Both the position numbers and the translations under genes were made by a program. A stretch of DNA of 64,000 bases from Byssothecium circinans (taxonomy: Eukaryota; Ascomycota; Dothideomycetes; Pleosporales; Massarinaceae). Below, in pieces: positions 10,289 to 21,245 of the stretch (its first letter is position 1; every line of letters starts with the position of its first letter). The stretch lies in contig ML976983.1 of NCBI GenBank assembly GCA_010015675.1, positions 1,225,189 through 1,289,188 of the forward strand. The letters are read 5' to 3'. The notes under the pieces were generated by a model. It was given only the letters and a program-made list of their open reading frames with translations, did not search any database and was not told where the DNA came from.

Positions 10289-11809
10289 ATGCGGTATGCT
10301 CTGTTTTTTCCTGTGGGATTGGTGTCGGGTTATGCATTCATTGCCAATCAGCCTGGCATCAAGAACACGCATCTCCTAGCCCGTCAGCAGGTATTTGAAA
10401 TCCCCATCAGGAGTCCGAAAAGCAAGTGAGCTGATTTCAACAGTCTGCTGGTCCCCTTCCAGGTGGACCAGAAACTTGTCCCTTCAACCCCAACCATGTC
10501 CCAGCTGTACCCGTGAACGCTGAATTGTAAGTTCAAACCCCATACCAGTCGACTCGTCCTGATCATATCCCGTTCGCAGCAATTACAATGGCGCATATGG
10601 CGGTTTCCCAGGCAGAGGCAAAGGGGGTTACCAAGTACCTGCCCCGAATGACACTGCGCACCAGTTCATGCCACCCACCGACAAAGACATCCGTGGGCCC
10701 TGTCCCGGCCTAAACGCCATGGCAAACCGTGAGACACCATCCATCCTTCCTGCAACGAGCCCACTCACTGACTTCTCTCCAGACGGATTCCTAGCCCGCG
10801 ATGGAATAACAGAGTACGCAGAACTCGTCGACGCGGTCCAAAACGTGTACAACATGGCCTACGATCTCGCCAACTTTCTGGCCGTTTTCTCCATTTACAT
10901 CGCGGATGGAGACTGGATAACCCGGAAGCTGTCGATAGGATGCGATGCTACCACCCGCACGTCCTTTTCGCCGATTCTGACAGGCAGCCAGCCTGGTCTC
11001 GTGGGCCACAATAAGTTCGAGGCTGACGCTTCGCTCACTCGGCACGACTATTTCACTAATGGAGGCGACAATTTCAACTTCAATACCACGTTGTGGGAGA
11101 AGATGACTGCCAGCACGGGCGGATTGTACGACTTGAACGGTCTGGCGAAATACCGCTATGAGCGATACGTCGAGTCGCGAACGGAGAATCCGCAGTTGTG
11201 AGTTTTCCGCACCTTGTGTCGACGCAGTATTGGTCATGGGTAGCTGACATGTCCAGCTTCTTCGGTCCCCTCGGATTGTTCCAATACGGCGCTGCGTCGT
11301 TCATCTACGAGCTCTTCCCCAATGGAAACGAAGGCTACATCCCTAATATCAACAACACCGCCTCTTTGTTAGTCCTTCTTTTCACAAACATTGAATGCCG
11401 CAGTTCCTGACCATACCCCAGCTTCGGCGCACAGCAAGAATCCGACGGCACCTGGTCCAGCGTCCCCGAACGCATCCCCGACAACTGGATTAACAGAGTC
11501 ACGCCCTACAGCTTACTCGACGTGGTAGGGCAAATATCCCTCATGTACGGCGCGCACCCTGTTGGTATTGGCGGCAACGCGAACGAGCAGTTCGTCGGCA
11601 TAGATTTCCCGCCGTACATTAAGAGTGGGAACCTCACGGCTCCTACGCCTAAAGCGCTCGCGTGCTTCTTGTATCAGTTTGTGTCAGTGCCGATTCCGTC
11701 GACTTTTAATAGTGTTATCACTCCGACTGTGCAGGTGCTGCAGGCTGTACTTGTGACTATTGGAGGGGAGGCGTTCACGAATCTTGGCTGTCCGCTTCCG
11801 TTGACTTAG
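10289..11809 (+). CDS. secreted haem-thiolate peroxidase (chloroperoxidase / unspecific peroxygenase family)
   Basis: Six exons inferred: 10289-10390, 10444-10526, 10580-10728, 10783-11197, 11257-11367, 11422-11809; introns 53-59 bases; 415 residues. All joins keep frame and rebuild family motifs. Signal peptide at residues 1-19 ('MRYALFFPVGLVSGYAFIA'). The proximal haem Cys lies in 'RGPCPGLNAMANHGFLARDG' (about 104), with the His-Gly restored across intron 3. The metal-site motif is 'FEADASLTRHDYF' (about 191), EAD where the family has EGD or EHD. Then 'YRYERYVESRTENPQ' and 'LFQYGAASF'. The acid-base Glu that family members place near this last segment appears to be Ala by eye alignment. Family enzymes use hydrogen peroxide to oxygenate or halogenate organics outside the cell. 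Several Asn-X-Ser/Thr sites fit secretion. Reaction type here unknown. Confidence 0.85.
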
Positions 11810-12289
11810 ATGTCTGCGTAAGAGGGGTTGTTCGCTGCTAGGGGTTGTCGTGGTACATCGAGATTGTAGAAAGACCATCGTGATGTAATTGAGCATATGC
11901 AATAAACATTCAATGTAACAGCCCCTGTTGGTCTAAGTGATTACAATCTTGAAAAGGGGGACTGGCGTACGATTTCTGCTCAGCATGAGTTGTGGTGGCA
12001 TTTCCCCGCACTCGAGCTGCATGGCTCCAAAATCCGGCACTCTTTGGGAAGCACTCGCCCCCCAGCAGGGATGGAATTATGTCGATTTCCGTTTGCGCGT
12101 ATTCGCGTATTCCGCATCCCCGCGAGATGCTCCGGACGAGCTTTGCAGTTCGGTGCATCATTCACCGGGCCTAAGATGCTCGCGACTGAGTACAGAGTAA
12201 ATACTAGAAATTAACATTACTAGCATGTCCACCGCAAGCATAAATGGAACTGCATTTGTGGGCCCGCCGGTCGCCATCCATCGCGCACC
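11810..12289. other. intergenic, 3' end of peroxidase gene and promoter of GH35 gene
   Basis: No gene supported; short open frames here lack family resemblance. Confidence 0.55.
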
Positions 12290-15200
12290 ATGGCTCTCAC
12301 GACGTGTGCGCTCGTCCTCCTTCTCTCGTTCCAAATCTTCACCTCCGCTTCACCTCTCGAGCTTCCCTCCCTGCACCACGCCGCCGTCCTCCGCCCACAA
12401 GATGCCTTCCAGGACATTGTTACATGGGACAACTCCTCCATCATGGTGCGCGGCGAGCGTATCATGTTCCTTTCTGCGGAGTTCCACCCGTGGCGTCTTC
12501 CATCCCCCGGGCTGTGGTTCGATGTCTTTCAAAAGGTCAAGGCACTTGGCTTCTCGGGCGTGTCTTTCTATCTGAATTGGGCCCTGCTAGAAGGCGAACT
12601 AGGGTGTGTGTATTTCTTTAGATGTGTCGGCGACAGCTCGCTCCGGGACGACGGAGAGAAAGCCGCGACCACCTAGTACTGTTTCGTTTTGCAGACCCGT
12701 CGACAAATTTACTAACCCTTTTTCCCCTCTAGGCACGTGCGCACCGACGGCATCTTCGCGCTGGATGAATTCTTCAGCGCTGCGAAAGAAGCCGGCATAT
12801 ACCTCTGGGCGCGCCCCGGACCCTATATCAATTCCGAAGTGTCAGGCGGCGGACTCCCGGGCTGGCTCCAGCGCAACAAGGCTCAGCTTCGATCCACCGA
12901 CCCTAGTTTTCTGAATGCCACCAAGGCATATATTGCACATGTTGGGAAGATTATCAGCGACGCTGAGATCACCAAGGGCGGACCTGTGGTTTTGTTCCAG
13001 CCAGATAACGAATACTCCCTATGTGATGGTTTTCCTGGAATTGATGGAATAAGCAGTTGCCTCGATAAACGTTACATGAAGATCATACAAGATGAGTACC
13101 GCGAAGCTGGTATTACAGTCCCGATGGTCAGCAACGACGCTCTTCCGATTGGGAATTTCAGGCCTGGGTCAGGCGTAGGAGAGGTAGACATTTACGGTTT
13201 CGATTTTTACCCGCTTGGTTGGGGACAGGAGCCGTGTAAGCCTCGTTGTGTTGACCGTCGACGTCTTCTCATGAGAACCAGGCTCAAATCAGTCGAACTG
13301 GAACCGGGGAATCCCACACTCCATGTACCCTACCCTCTTGCGCAACATCTCGCTTCCTACGAGTCCTCGTTCCATTGTCGAGTGTCAAGGCGGGAGCCCC
13401 GATAAATGGTATGAACTTTTCCTTGCATCTGAATTTAACCAAGCTAAACATAAATTTTAGGGGCGGCGTCGGCGTAGACGAGTGCGCGGCTCTTATCAAT
13501 GAAGAATTCGAACGCGTCTTCTATAAAATTAACTATTCCCTGAAGATTACTTTAATGAATCTCTACATGGTATGTTCTCGTCATCTGATTTGAAGCTGTC
13601 ATCATCGTCTAACAACTTGCAACGACAGACATTCGGTGGTACAAATTGGGGCAATATGGGCCACTCAGAGGGCTACACGTCTTATGACGTCGGTGCCGCT
13701 ATCCGCGAGGACCGGACCATAACGCGCGAGAAATACCATGAGTTGAAACTACAGGCAAATTTCTTCCGTGTCTCGCCGGCTTATCTTACCGCACGACCCC
13801 TGGTTGAATCTGTTGGCAACTACACTGACACGAACGCTTTGGTCACGACTCCCCTCGTTGGCACTCAGACAAGCTTCTACATTGTGCGCCACGACGATTT
13901 CCAGACATTTGGCTCGACAGCGTACCAGCTTCGCGTCCCGTCTAGCCTGGGAAATGTCACGATCCCACAACTTGGTGGCTCTCTTACACTCAATGGCCGC
14001 GATTCCAAGATTCATGTCGTAGACTACGACTTCGATGGCCTCAATCTTATCTATTCATCAGCGGAGATATTTACTTGGGCGCATCAAGGATCGAAGAGGA
14101 TTTTAATCCTATATGGCGGGGAGCGTGAAACGCATGAATTTGCCTTCCCGTGTTCTATTCCTGCTCCGAAGACTAGTGGCACACAAGTTCAGTACAAGAG
14201 AACGTCTCAGGCGCATATTTTGCAATGGAGTGTGCAAGAAGAGAGGACTATTGTGAGTTTTGGAGATGAACTGGACGTATATTTGCTCTGGCGGAACGAC
14301 GCGTATCGGTACTGGGCTCTCGACCTTCCCGCACCCGCACCCCTGGGACTTCACCATTCACCCTCTCGGCATGGCAAGAATGCGACAGCCGGGTCGATTG
14401 TCGTGAGGGCTGGATATCTTCTCCGGAGTGCTAGCATCTCTGGCCAAACGTTGCATCTCTCAGGTGACGTCAATTGCACTACGGGTCTTGAGATCATCTC
14501 TACGCCCGCTAAGATCTCGTCCGTCACATTCAACGACAATCCACTCAACGTCACCGTCAATGCTGTCGGAAATCTTGCATCAGTAATCGAATTCAAGCGT
14601 CCCAATGTCATACTCCCAGATCTTCCGAACGCGCAGTGGTCATACCACACCTCTCTACCCGAAATCCGACCTGACTATGATGATTCCGCATGGACACCCT
14701 GCAATCTCACGTCTTCAAACAACCCACGCAACCTTACCACGCCAACCTCTCTTTACGCTGGCGATTATGGATATCACGCGGGATCCTTCGTCTATCGTGG
14801 GCACTTCACTGCTACAGGATATGAGACTGCCTTCTCCCTTACCTCACAAGGCGCTCTCGCATACGGGCACAGTGTGTGGTTGAATGGATCGTTTTTAGGT
14901 AGTTTTGTTGGCCAAGCGGAAGCCAGGAACCATACACAGACTTTCGACCTCAAGCTTGCAGTCGGGCAGATCTATGTCATCACCGTACTGATTGATCATA
15001 TGGGTCTTGATTTGAACTTTTACGCAAACACTCAGCCTATGAAGAATCCGCGCGGTGTCCTAGATTTTTCGATTCATGGACGACCCAAGGACGCTGTGCG
15101 GTGGAAGATGACCGGAAATCTTGGGGGGGAACAGTACTTGGATAAATCACGAGGCCCCCTCAACGAGGGTGCGATGTTTGCTGAGCGCCAAGGACTACAT

Positions 15201-16077
15201 CTGCCTGGAGCTCCAACGAATGGCCCAGGCTGGGAGGTGCGGTCGCCTATTCAAGGCATCCAGGCTGCTGGGGTTGGTTTCTTTAGCACAACATTCAACC
15301 TCGACTTTCCAACAGGTTACGACGTCCCGCTCAAGATTGAGATTGGAGGTGGTAAGCCGACTAACACCGGAAACTTCAGAGTGCAGATCTTCGTAAATGG
15401 GTGGCAGTTTGGGAAATACGGTACGTTTGCTCTAGCATCTTCCACCCCAATCACGGGTCTCTTCTGGAGAATGACTCCTTCCGTTCCTGTCCTGCTCCGG
15501 TTTTATTTTTCCTTCTTTTGCCTTTCGTTGTGTCTGCATAAACAGGAAAAAAAAAAATTTTCCACGTTAATTGCCGGTTTCGTTTCGCCGCCTCTCTTCG
15601 TCTATTTTACCCGTCGTCGATCAGATTCGCCAGTAGGATGTCTCTTGATTAATCGTCATATTGACACTTCTATTTGGTATCTTTCCTGCTCTTGCTTGCA
15701 CATAGTCTACCTTTTTTCACCGGCTATTTTGATCTTGCTCATGTGTTTTACTGTTCTATGCTCTCCATACTTATCCTATTCTCCAAACACCCAATGAAGC
15801 TCGTCTTTCCACTCTTCTCCATTTGCTGTCAACATTACAGGAGCACTAATGTTTCGCAGTTAATAACATTGGCCCCCAAACATCCTTCCCAATTCCTGAA
15901 GGTATCATCAACCATCATGGCCCCAACTACCTCGCTCTTACGCTTTGGGCTCTTGATTCTGATGGCGCGAATCTTAGGACTGTGAAGTTGGCTTATAATG
16001 ATGTATTACAGAGCGGATACAGACCACCTAAAGTTGTGGTAGGTACAAGGTGGGAAAAACGCGTGGAAGCATATTGA
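12290..16077 (+). CDS. extracellular beta-galactosidase, GH35
   Basis: Six exons inferred: 12290-12603, 12733-13235, 13282-13408, 13461-13569, 13629-15420, 15860-16077; 1020 residues, about the length of fungal LacA-type enzymes. Signal peptide at 1-20 ('MALTTCALVLLLSFQIFTSA'). Catalytic barrel motifs: 'LWARPGPYINSEVSGGGLPG', acid/base Glu in 'FQPDNEYS' (about 195; the usual motif is QPENEY), nucleophile Glu in 'IVECQGGSPDKWGGVG' (about 305, joined across intron 3), 'NLYMTFGGTNWGN' (joined across intron 4). C-terminal jelly-roll domains follow to 'NNIGPQTSFPIPEGI', which lies after the last intron. That intron (15421-15859) is 439 bases, against 46-129 for the others. The family removes terminal beta-galactosyl residues from plant galactans, xyloglucan or lactose. 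A sugar porter at 31.3 kb could import products, but it is 15 kb away. Confidence 0.92.
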
Positions 16078-16817
16078 TTCAATCCATTAAGCGGGGAGAA
16101 GGTGTCGGCATCGGCATGGGATGTACGAATCGGGTACTCTTGTATGCATTATCAATGCTGCATTCTTGGCCCTACTTTTGAGGATCTCTTGCCATCGATA
16201 GTAAATTTACCGACGGTCTGCGGTGGATGAATAAGACCTTTGGAGGGTTTTCGTTACGCATATCATACAGCAGAAGCTAGGCTGTTACTAGTTAAGCGTG
16301 CAGTGACCACTTATAATCGAAAGTTCGGCGGCTGTGCAAAAAGCTGGACACCGAACCTGCATGGGACTGTAATTGCTTGAAAGTACTATTAACGTTAATT
16401 AGAGATTGGTAGAGCTAATGAACTAAATATAGGGGCTAAGAGCCTTCCATTAACGTATAGCACTACTAATCGCGCTGTACTACTAAGCGCGCTAGTTTTC
16501 TTTAGTAATTCCAATACCCACTGGACCGTTCAAGCCTTTACAAGAGTAATCAACTTGAAGTTGGACTTGATTATTCGATACAAATACTGTATCGAGCCAA
16601 TCCACTTCGGATGAAAAGCTCCCGATAGAGCTCCGAGAGAGCACGTGAAAAAACAGCTCGTATGAAAAGAAAAAACCTCCAAAGCTGTTGGTTCAGAGGG
16701 TGGTGGACAAGCTTTGCGAACTGAAAATACCGTTCGAATTCATCTCTTCTCTTTCTCCGCAACCTGGCGATACGCATCCCCCTCCGCCTTCCTCTCCCCA
16801 CTCCACCGAAAAAATGG
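16078..16817. other. intergenic with AT-rich decayed segment
   Basis: 16360-16520 is AT-rich with repeated TTAA, TAATTA and CTACTA, resembling RIP-decayed repeat DNA, but no terminal repeats or coding motif are visible. The remainder shows no supported gene. Confidence 0.4.
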
Positions 16818-17805
16818 TCACGCAAGAGACGAAACCATTCCCAACAGAGAATCGCAAATACCCATACCCCACTTCGGACTTGACCCAATCGACACAGCCC
16901 AACAAAACTGCGCCTCGAACCTCCCATCCATAACCGCGAAATCGCCCTTGCGAATCGCGGCAACGATCTCAGGCGCGATCTCGAGATCGGCGAGGTCGCC
17001 TGTGGTACCTTCTATGCGCTTGGTGAGATCGGGCTTGTGCTTTTGCTCTTCGATGAAAGTCGGCGTGATAAAGTTGTGTGCGAAGACGCATTGAACGGTA
17101 TACTTGGATTTGGCGTTGCTGTACCGGATGATCTCGGTTCCGAGGGTGTCTGCTAGTGGGCGTTGGGCCAACTTCCCCGCTGAGATTTCGTCAGTTACTC
17201 GTCTCATGTTCACCGAGAAGAATAGAAATTACCGGAATACGCAACATAGCCCGCCGTGGGAACGAGCGATGCAGAGCTTTTAACGAAGACAATTTTCCGA
17301 AGCTTTGGTTTCGGAGGCATCTCTTTCGATGCTTGGTCATCCACGATCCAAGCTTTGAGTATGGTGCGCGCTGGGTATAGGCTAGCGTAGTAGTTGTTGT
17401 TCATACATCTCCCAAATTGCTCGGGTTCTACGTCGACTAGGAAGCCGAGTTCATGTGCAGTTCCACCCGCTACGCAGTAGAGAAACGTCTGGAAAGTGGG
17501 GCTGTGATAATAGAACCTCTTGCACATGAAGTGGAAATAAGCATGGGAGAGGTCAGTTTGGTATCGGACTCACTGTGGTTGCACTGGACATGTCAGCTGA
17601 CACCGCGACAACGATCTGCGTTTCCGCCTTCCTGGCCGCCTAGATCTCCTATTTTGCTTCATCGAGCTGCACTTGCTTACGGGCGAAGATGGTTACGTTG
17701 GCGCCTTTCGCAGCCAACACCTTCGTCATATCCTTTCCTAGACCAGCCGAGCCTACCGAGGTCCCACGACGTATACATTTTGCCCGCTCATTGTGTCATG
17801 GAACC
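16818..17805 (-). pseudogene. 3-ketosphinganine (3-ketodihydrosphingosine) reductase-like SDR, degraded copy
   Basis: Minus-strand pieces align by eye in order with fungal 3-ketosphinganine reductases (short-chain dehydrogenases of sphingolipid synthesis, ER membrane). N-terminus near 17800 ('MSGQNVYVVG') then stops and a frameshift; 'AKGANVTIFARKQVQLDEAK' followed by two in-frame stops near 17640-17650; 'FLYCVAGGTAHELGFLVDV' and 'KIVFVKSSASLVPTAGYVAY' at 17500-17230; after an apparent 50-base intron, 'RPLADTLGTEIIRYS' and 'FAHNFITPTFIEEQ' down to a stop at 16818. The segment after 'GDLADLE' is shorter than in relatives, and the C-terminal tail is missing. Intron positions are still recognisable, so it decayed from an intron-bearing gene copy. 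The essential functional gene is presumably elsewhere. Confidence 0.75.
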
Positions 17806-18267
17806 TCAACAGTCAAGGAGCTCTATAAGTAATCAGGGTACATCTGAGCCATGATGCAGAGTGAGTGAATGAAGAAAGGCGACCCATTCTGTACGTTGAC
17901 TCCCAAAGACTGTGCCACCCGCATTTAGCTGGCTTGGCGGGTCCGACACTCCGGTACCTCATGTATGCAGAGAGTAACAAGTATAGACGGATTCGCATGC
18001 AAGCAGTGTTACTTATACCAGAATGCAAAAATCTTATATTTGGCGTCAGGCTCGAAAATCGTGGTAAGCTGCGACGTCGTGCTGTGCATATTCACGTGAC
18101 GTCCCAATTCACCACCACCTTTGAGCATCCATGAACCTCCATAAAACGTCCAAGTGCATAAGAGAAAAGACTCCAGAAGCAAAAGAAAATAAAAAAACCC
18201 CAGAGGTAATAACAGGTAAAAGAAATCGCTTTGCATAATACAGCCACATCCTCCAACACCACCACCC
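17806..18267. other. intergenic, no gene supported
   Basis: Nothing recognised beyond flanking gene ends. Confidence 0.5.
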
Positions 18268-19218
18268 TCACCAATGCATACTTCCCTTCATCGCCTTCTT
18301 CGTATATTTCACACCACCCAATTTATCAGACCATTCCAAATCGAGCCCACACTCCACCACAACCCGCACGTTCGCGAACCGATCTGCCGTATCCACCAAA
18401 TGCTCCAACACCCTCATCCGCTCGCCCTTTTCTCCGGCCGGAGAGAACGACGGCTCAAGATCTTTCACGCTCTGACTCAAACGCACTTCCCAGTCTGTGT
18501 TCTGATCTCCGCCCATGACACCGATAATGTCCGCAGGAGTCACCGTGGGATAAGGCGGGGTGACCCATTCGCGACAGGGGAACGGGAACCACTTGTCGAA
18601 GAAAGAGGAGAAATGGACGATGGCTTGTCTTTTGCTCGGGTGAAAGGTGGGTGAGGCAGCGATGAAGAGTTGGAGGACTAGCTTGAGGCGGCTGAGGAGC
18701 CCTTTTACGGAGTGCGTGTGGTGGGCGTGGTAGTGCAGGTGGATGTGAACTTTGCTGAATGTCGCTAGGACGGAGGAGTAAGTCGTGGTTACTGGTCCTG
18801 GGTATGGGTTCTCTGCTGTTGTTTTCTGGTTGAGTGCGTCGACTAGGTTCATGTAATTGAAACGGTCCACGATGGGTAAGTATGCAGTAGCGACATTCTC
18901 GAGGAGTGGTCGCGCTTCTTGGTAGATTTGGCCACATGTGAGGAGAATATTGGAGGCGGTATCGCGGCGAGCAGGAATAGAAGTGGAGCCGTCTGCGCGC
19001 CTGCATGCGCCTGCTCCTGCGCCGATGTCGTTTTGAGAGGGCTCGTGTGCGTTGCATGTTTGGAGCAGGTGTTGGTAGATTAGGTTGCGAATTTCTCCGG
19101 GTAATTTGAAGAAGCCGTGTAACGTGTCTTGCTGTACAACTGGACGGGCAAGTAGCGCGGAGTGGGCGTGGAGGTATTTAGTGCACTCTTCGGTGGTTGG
19201 GTCGCGGCCAGAGGACAT
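18268..19218 (-). CDS. fungal hypothetical protein with LPGEIRNLIY-type (2EXR/F-box-like) N-terminal motif
   Basis: Uninterrupted 316-codon frame starting at ATG 19218. Near residues 37-52 is 'FKLPGEIRNLIYQHLL', followed at about 92-106 by 'ILLTCGQIYQEARPLL'. This pair (LPxEIRxxIY then Cys-containing 'TC..I..EA.P') is the common fungal module often annotated as a 2EXR/DUF7730 or F-box-like domain; its biochemical role is unknown. There are no membrane segments or signal peptide. The rest is mixed alpha-helical with an HYHAHHTH His cluster. A real gene is likely given length, motif and lack of stops; function unassigned. Confidence 0.75.
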   Translation of the reverse strand: MSSGRDPTTEECTKYLHAHSALLARPVVQQDTLHGFFKLPGEIRNLIYQHLLQTCNAHEPSQNDIGAGAGACRRADGSTSIPARRDTASNILLTCGQIYQEARPLLENVATAYLPIVDRFNYMNLVDALNQKTTAENPYPGPVTTTYSSVLATFSKVHIHLHYHAHHTHSVKGLLSRLKLVLQLFIAASPTFHPSKRQAIVHFSSFFDKWFPFPCREWVTPPYPTVTPADIIGVMGGDQNTDWEVRLSQSVKDLEPSFSPAGEKGERMRVLEHLVDTADRFANVRVVVECGLDLEWSDKLGGVKYTKKAMKGSMHW

Positions 19219-19330
19219 CGTCGCTGGCCGTGAGATATTAAGCGGTGTTGATGAAAGAAGAAAGTTTGAAAAAGTATGAAGCTGGTGGAGTGAAAGAGGT
19301 TTGTGGTTGACGTCAACATGTAGGAATATC

Positions 19331-19375
19331 TTGGAAGCTACCGTGACACCTTGGAAGCTACCGTGCCACCTTGGA
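19331..19375. repeat. 20-base tandem repeat, two copies plus five bases
   Basis: Unit TTGGAAGCTACCGTGACACC at 19331-19350, then 19351-19370 with one substitution, then TTGGA. A further ACCGTGCCAC follows at about 19387. It lies 113-157 bases upstream of the start codon at 19218, so it could sit in that promoter. Confidence 0.8.
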
Positions 19376-19684
19376 CGTTTCAGTCAACCGTGCCACTTCA
19401 CCCCGCATTTCTTTGGTCAAGTTTCATGTACGACCAAGACCGCGAACTTTTACCGCATGCCTGGACACACGAAGAAATTTAGCAAACATTGTTGAATAGT
19501 CGTATCTTTGTCGCATACAAAGCAAGTCGAATTGACGATGCGTATTCCATGCTAAGCCCATGCGCTGAATGGGCGAACTGGGAATGTGCTTGGAACCTTG
19601 AGAGCCATCTGAGCACGTGACGACGCGGGGATCCAGATGTCGCGTGTGACTCGACCGTCAGGCCCACGTCGTCATGTATGACCC
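19376..19684. other. intergenic
   Basis: No gene supported; lies between the hypothetical gene's promoter and the 3' end of the NtaA-type gene. Confidence 0.5.
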
Positions 19685-21245
19685 TCACGCTTTGCCCTCA
19701 TCATACACATCATACTTATACTGACTGCCCACATGGTCGTTTCGCAAGCCCTTCTGACCTTTTCCGTAGACCTTCTCTCGCGCGGTCCATTCTCCCTCCT
19801 TTCCTTGGGATTCAGGTACCTCGGAGTAGATGCCCCTCCTCCTCAGTTCTGGCACCAGCAGTTCGACAACATCTTCAAAACTCCCAGGGGTCGTCACGTA
19901 GCCGACGTTGAACCCGTCGACATCCGCCTCACGCACCCAACGTTCTAGTTCATCGGCAACTGTTGTTGGGCTACCTACACTAACAGGGCCCAGCCCACCG
20001 ATCGAAGCTTTCTCAGCAATGACGCGTGGTGTCCATTCCGGGATTTCAGGTGAAGTGACAGTAAACTGGTCAAGAAGGGAGCGCACGCGATGATCCGTCG
20101 TAGTATCGTCGGCAGTCAAAATGTGATCTGGTGGATACTTGCTCAGATCGATTCCCGTCCAACCAGAAACCAGCACCAGTCCACCAATAGTCGAAACGTA
20201 CTCTTTCAACTCTTCATGCTTTTGTCTCGCCTCCTCGTCCGTGCGACCCAGAATCGGCGTAAACGTGGCAAAGAATTTGATACTCTGCGGGTCTCTCCCC
20301 TTCTCCTTTGCGAGCTGCCGGATCTTGTCGATTTTGAGACGCAGAACGGTAGGGGAATGCGACGAGACGAAAATAGCTTCTGCGTGAGTAGCCGCGAACT
20401 CCGAGCCCGCGGATGAAGTACCGGCCTGAAAGAGGAAGGGAGTACGTTGAGGCGACGGATCGACGATGTGGCGCGATTCGAGGTGAAAATATTTCCCAGA
20501 ATGCTTTATTGTCCGGATCCGGGCTGGGTCAATGTATTCGTCGGCTTCAATGTTCTCAGTAATAGCGTCGTCAGCCCATGAGCCTTCCCAGAGTCTGGTG
20601 GACACAGTTAGTCTTTGAACATCCTCAAAGCATGTAGAATGACGCACTTATAAAGCACTCGCAGGTACTCATCTGCTTGCGCATATCGTTCGTCATGCTC
20701 AATCGGAGTATCCAAGCCAATAGCTTTGAAAGCGGCCTTTTTCCAGGAGGTGACTATGTTCCAGCCAAATCTGCCTCCTGTAAGATGATCAAGCGTACTG
20801 AAACGCTTCGCGAGAAGAAAAGGCGGTTCGAAGGAAGTGGAAGCCGTGATCGCAAAAGCAAGGTTCTTCGTCACTGCTGCCATGGCGGATATGGGCTAAC
20901 CATCATCAGCGTGTGAGCCGCGTATATGTATCCAGTTATACACACGATCGTGGGATCCGTCATAGGCCATTGCGCAGCTCTTCGAATGCAGTTGTCGAGA
21001 CTGTCTTCATACGTATCATAGCCACCATATGTATCTGCGAGAAACAACGCATTGATGCCGCCGCGCTCAAGAAGTTTGGCGAGATCAATCCAGTAGTCCA
21101 GCTTGCGCTTCGTTGCTGAGCGGTCTTTTGGATTCTTCCATTGCCCAGGACTCAAGTGCCCGACTGTTGACATATCAAAGGCATTGATCAAGACCTTTTT
21201 GCTGGGCGCAGCAGCGCTGGAACCGTTCTGTGTTGAATCCGTCAT
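19685..21245 (-). CDS. NtaA/SnaA/DszA-type FMN-dependent monooxygenase (luciferase-like), copy 1
   Basis: Exons (minus) 21245-20946, 20895-20648, 20594-19685; introns 50 and 53 bases; 485 residues. The N-terminus after a short Ser/Ala-rich lead reads 'VLINAFDMSTVGHLSPGQWK'; then 'GINALFLADTYGGYDTY', 'PISAMAAVTKNLAFAITAST' (start rebuilt across intron 1), 'RFSTLDHLTGGRFGWNIVTS', 'EHDERYAQADEYLRVLYKLW' (across intron 2), 'PQRTPFLFQAGTSSAGSEFA'. These are hallmarks of the nitrilotriacetate monooxygenase component A / pristinamycin synthase / dibenzothiophene-sulfone monooxygenase group, which use reduced FMN from a partner reductase to oxygenate substrates. A second member lies at 28754-30471. 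No flavin reductase gene is seen in the window. It is divergent from the BVMO gene; cytosolic, no signal peptide. Substrate unknown. Confidence 0.9.

Noticed and set aside
18455..19057. 200-codon open frame on the minus strand in another frame
   Set aside because: Overlaps the 316-codon hypothetical gene; Arg/His/Pro-biased and without family motifs.
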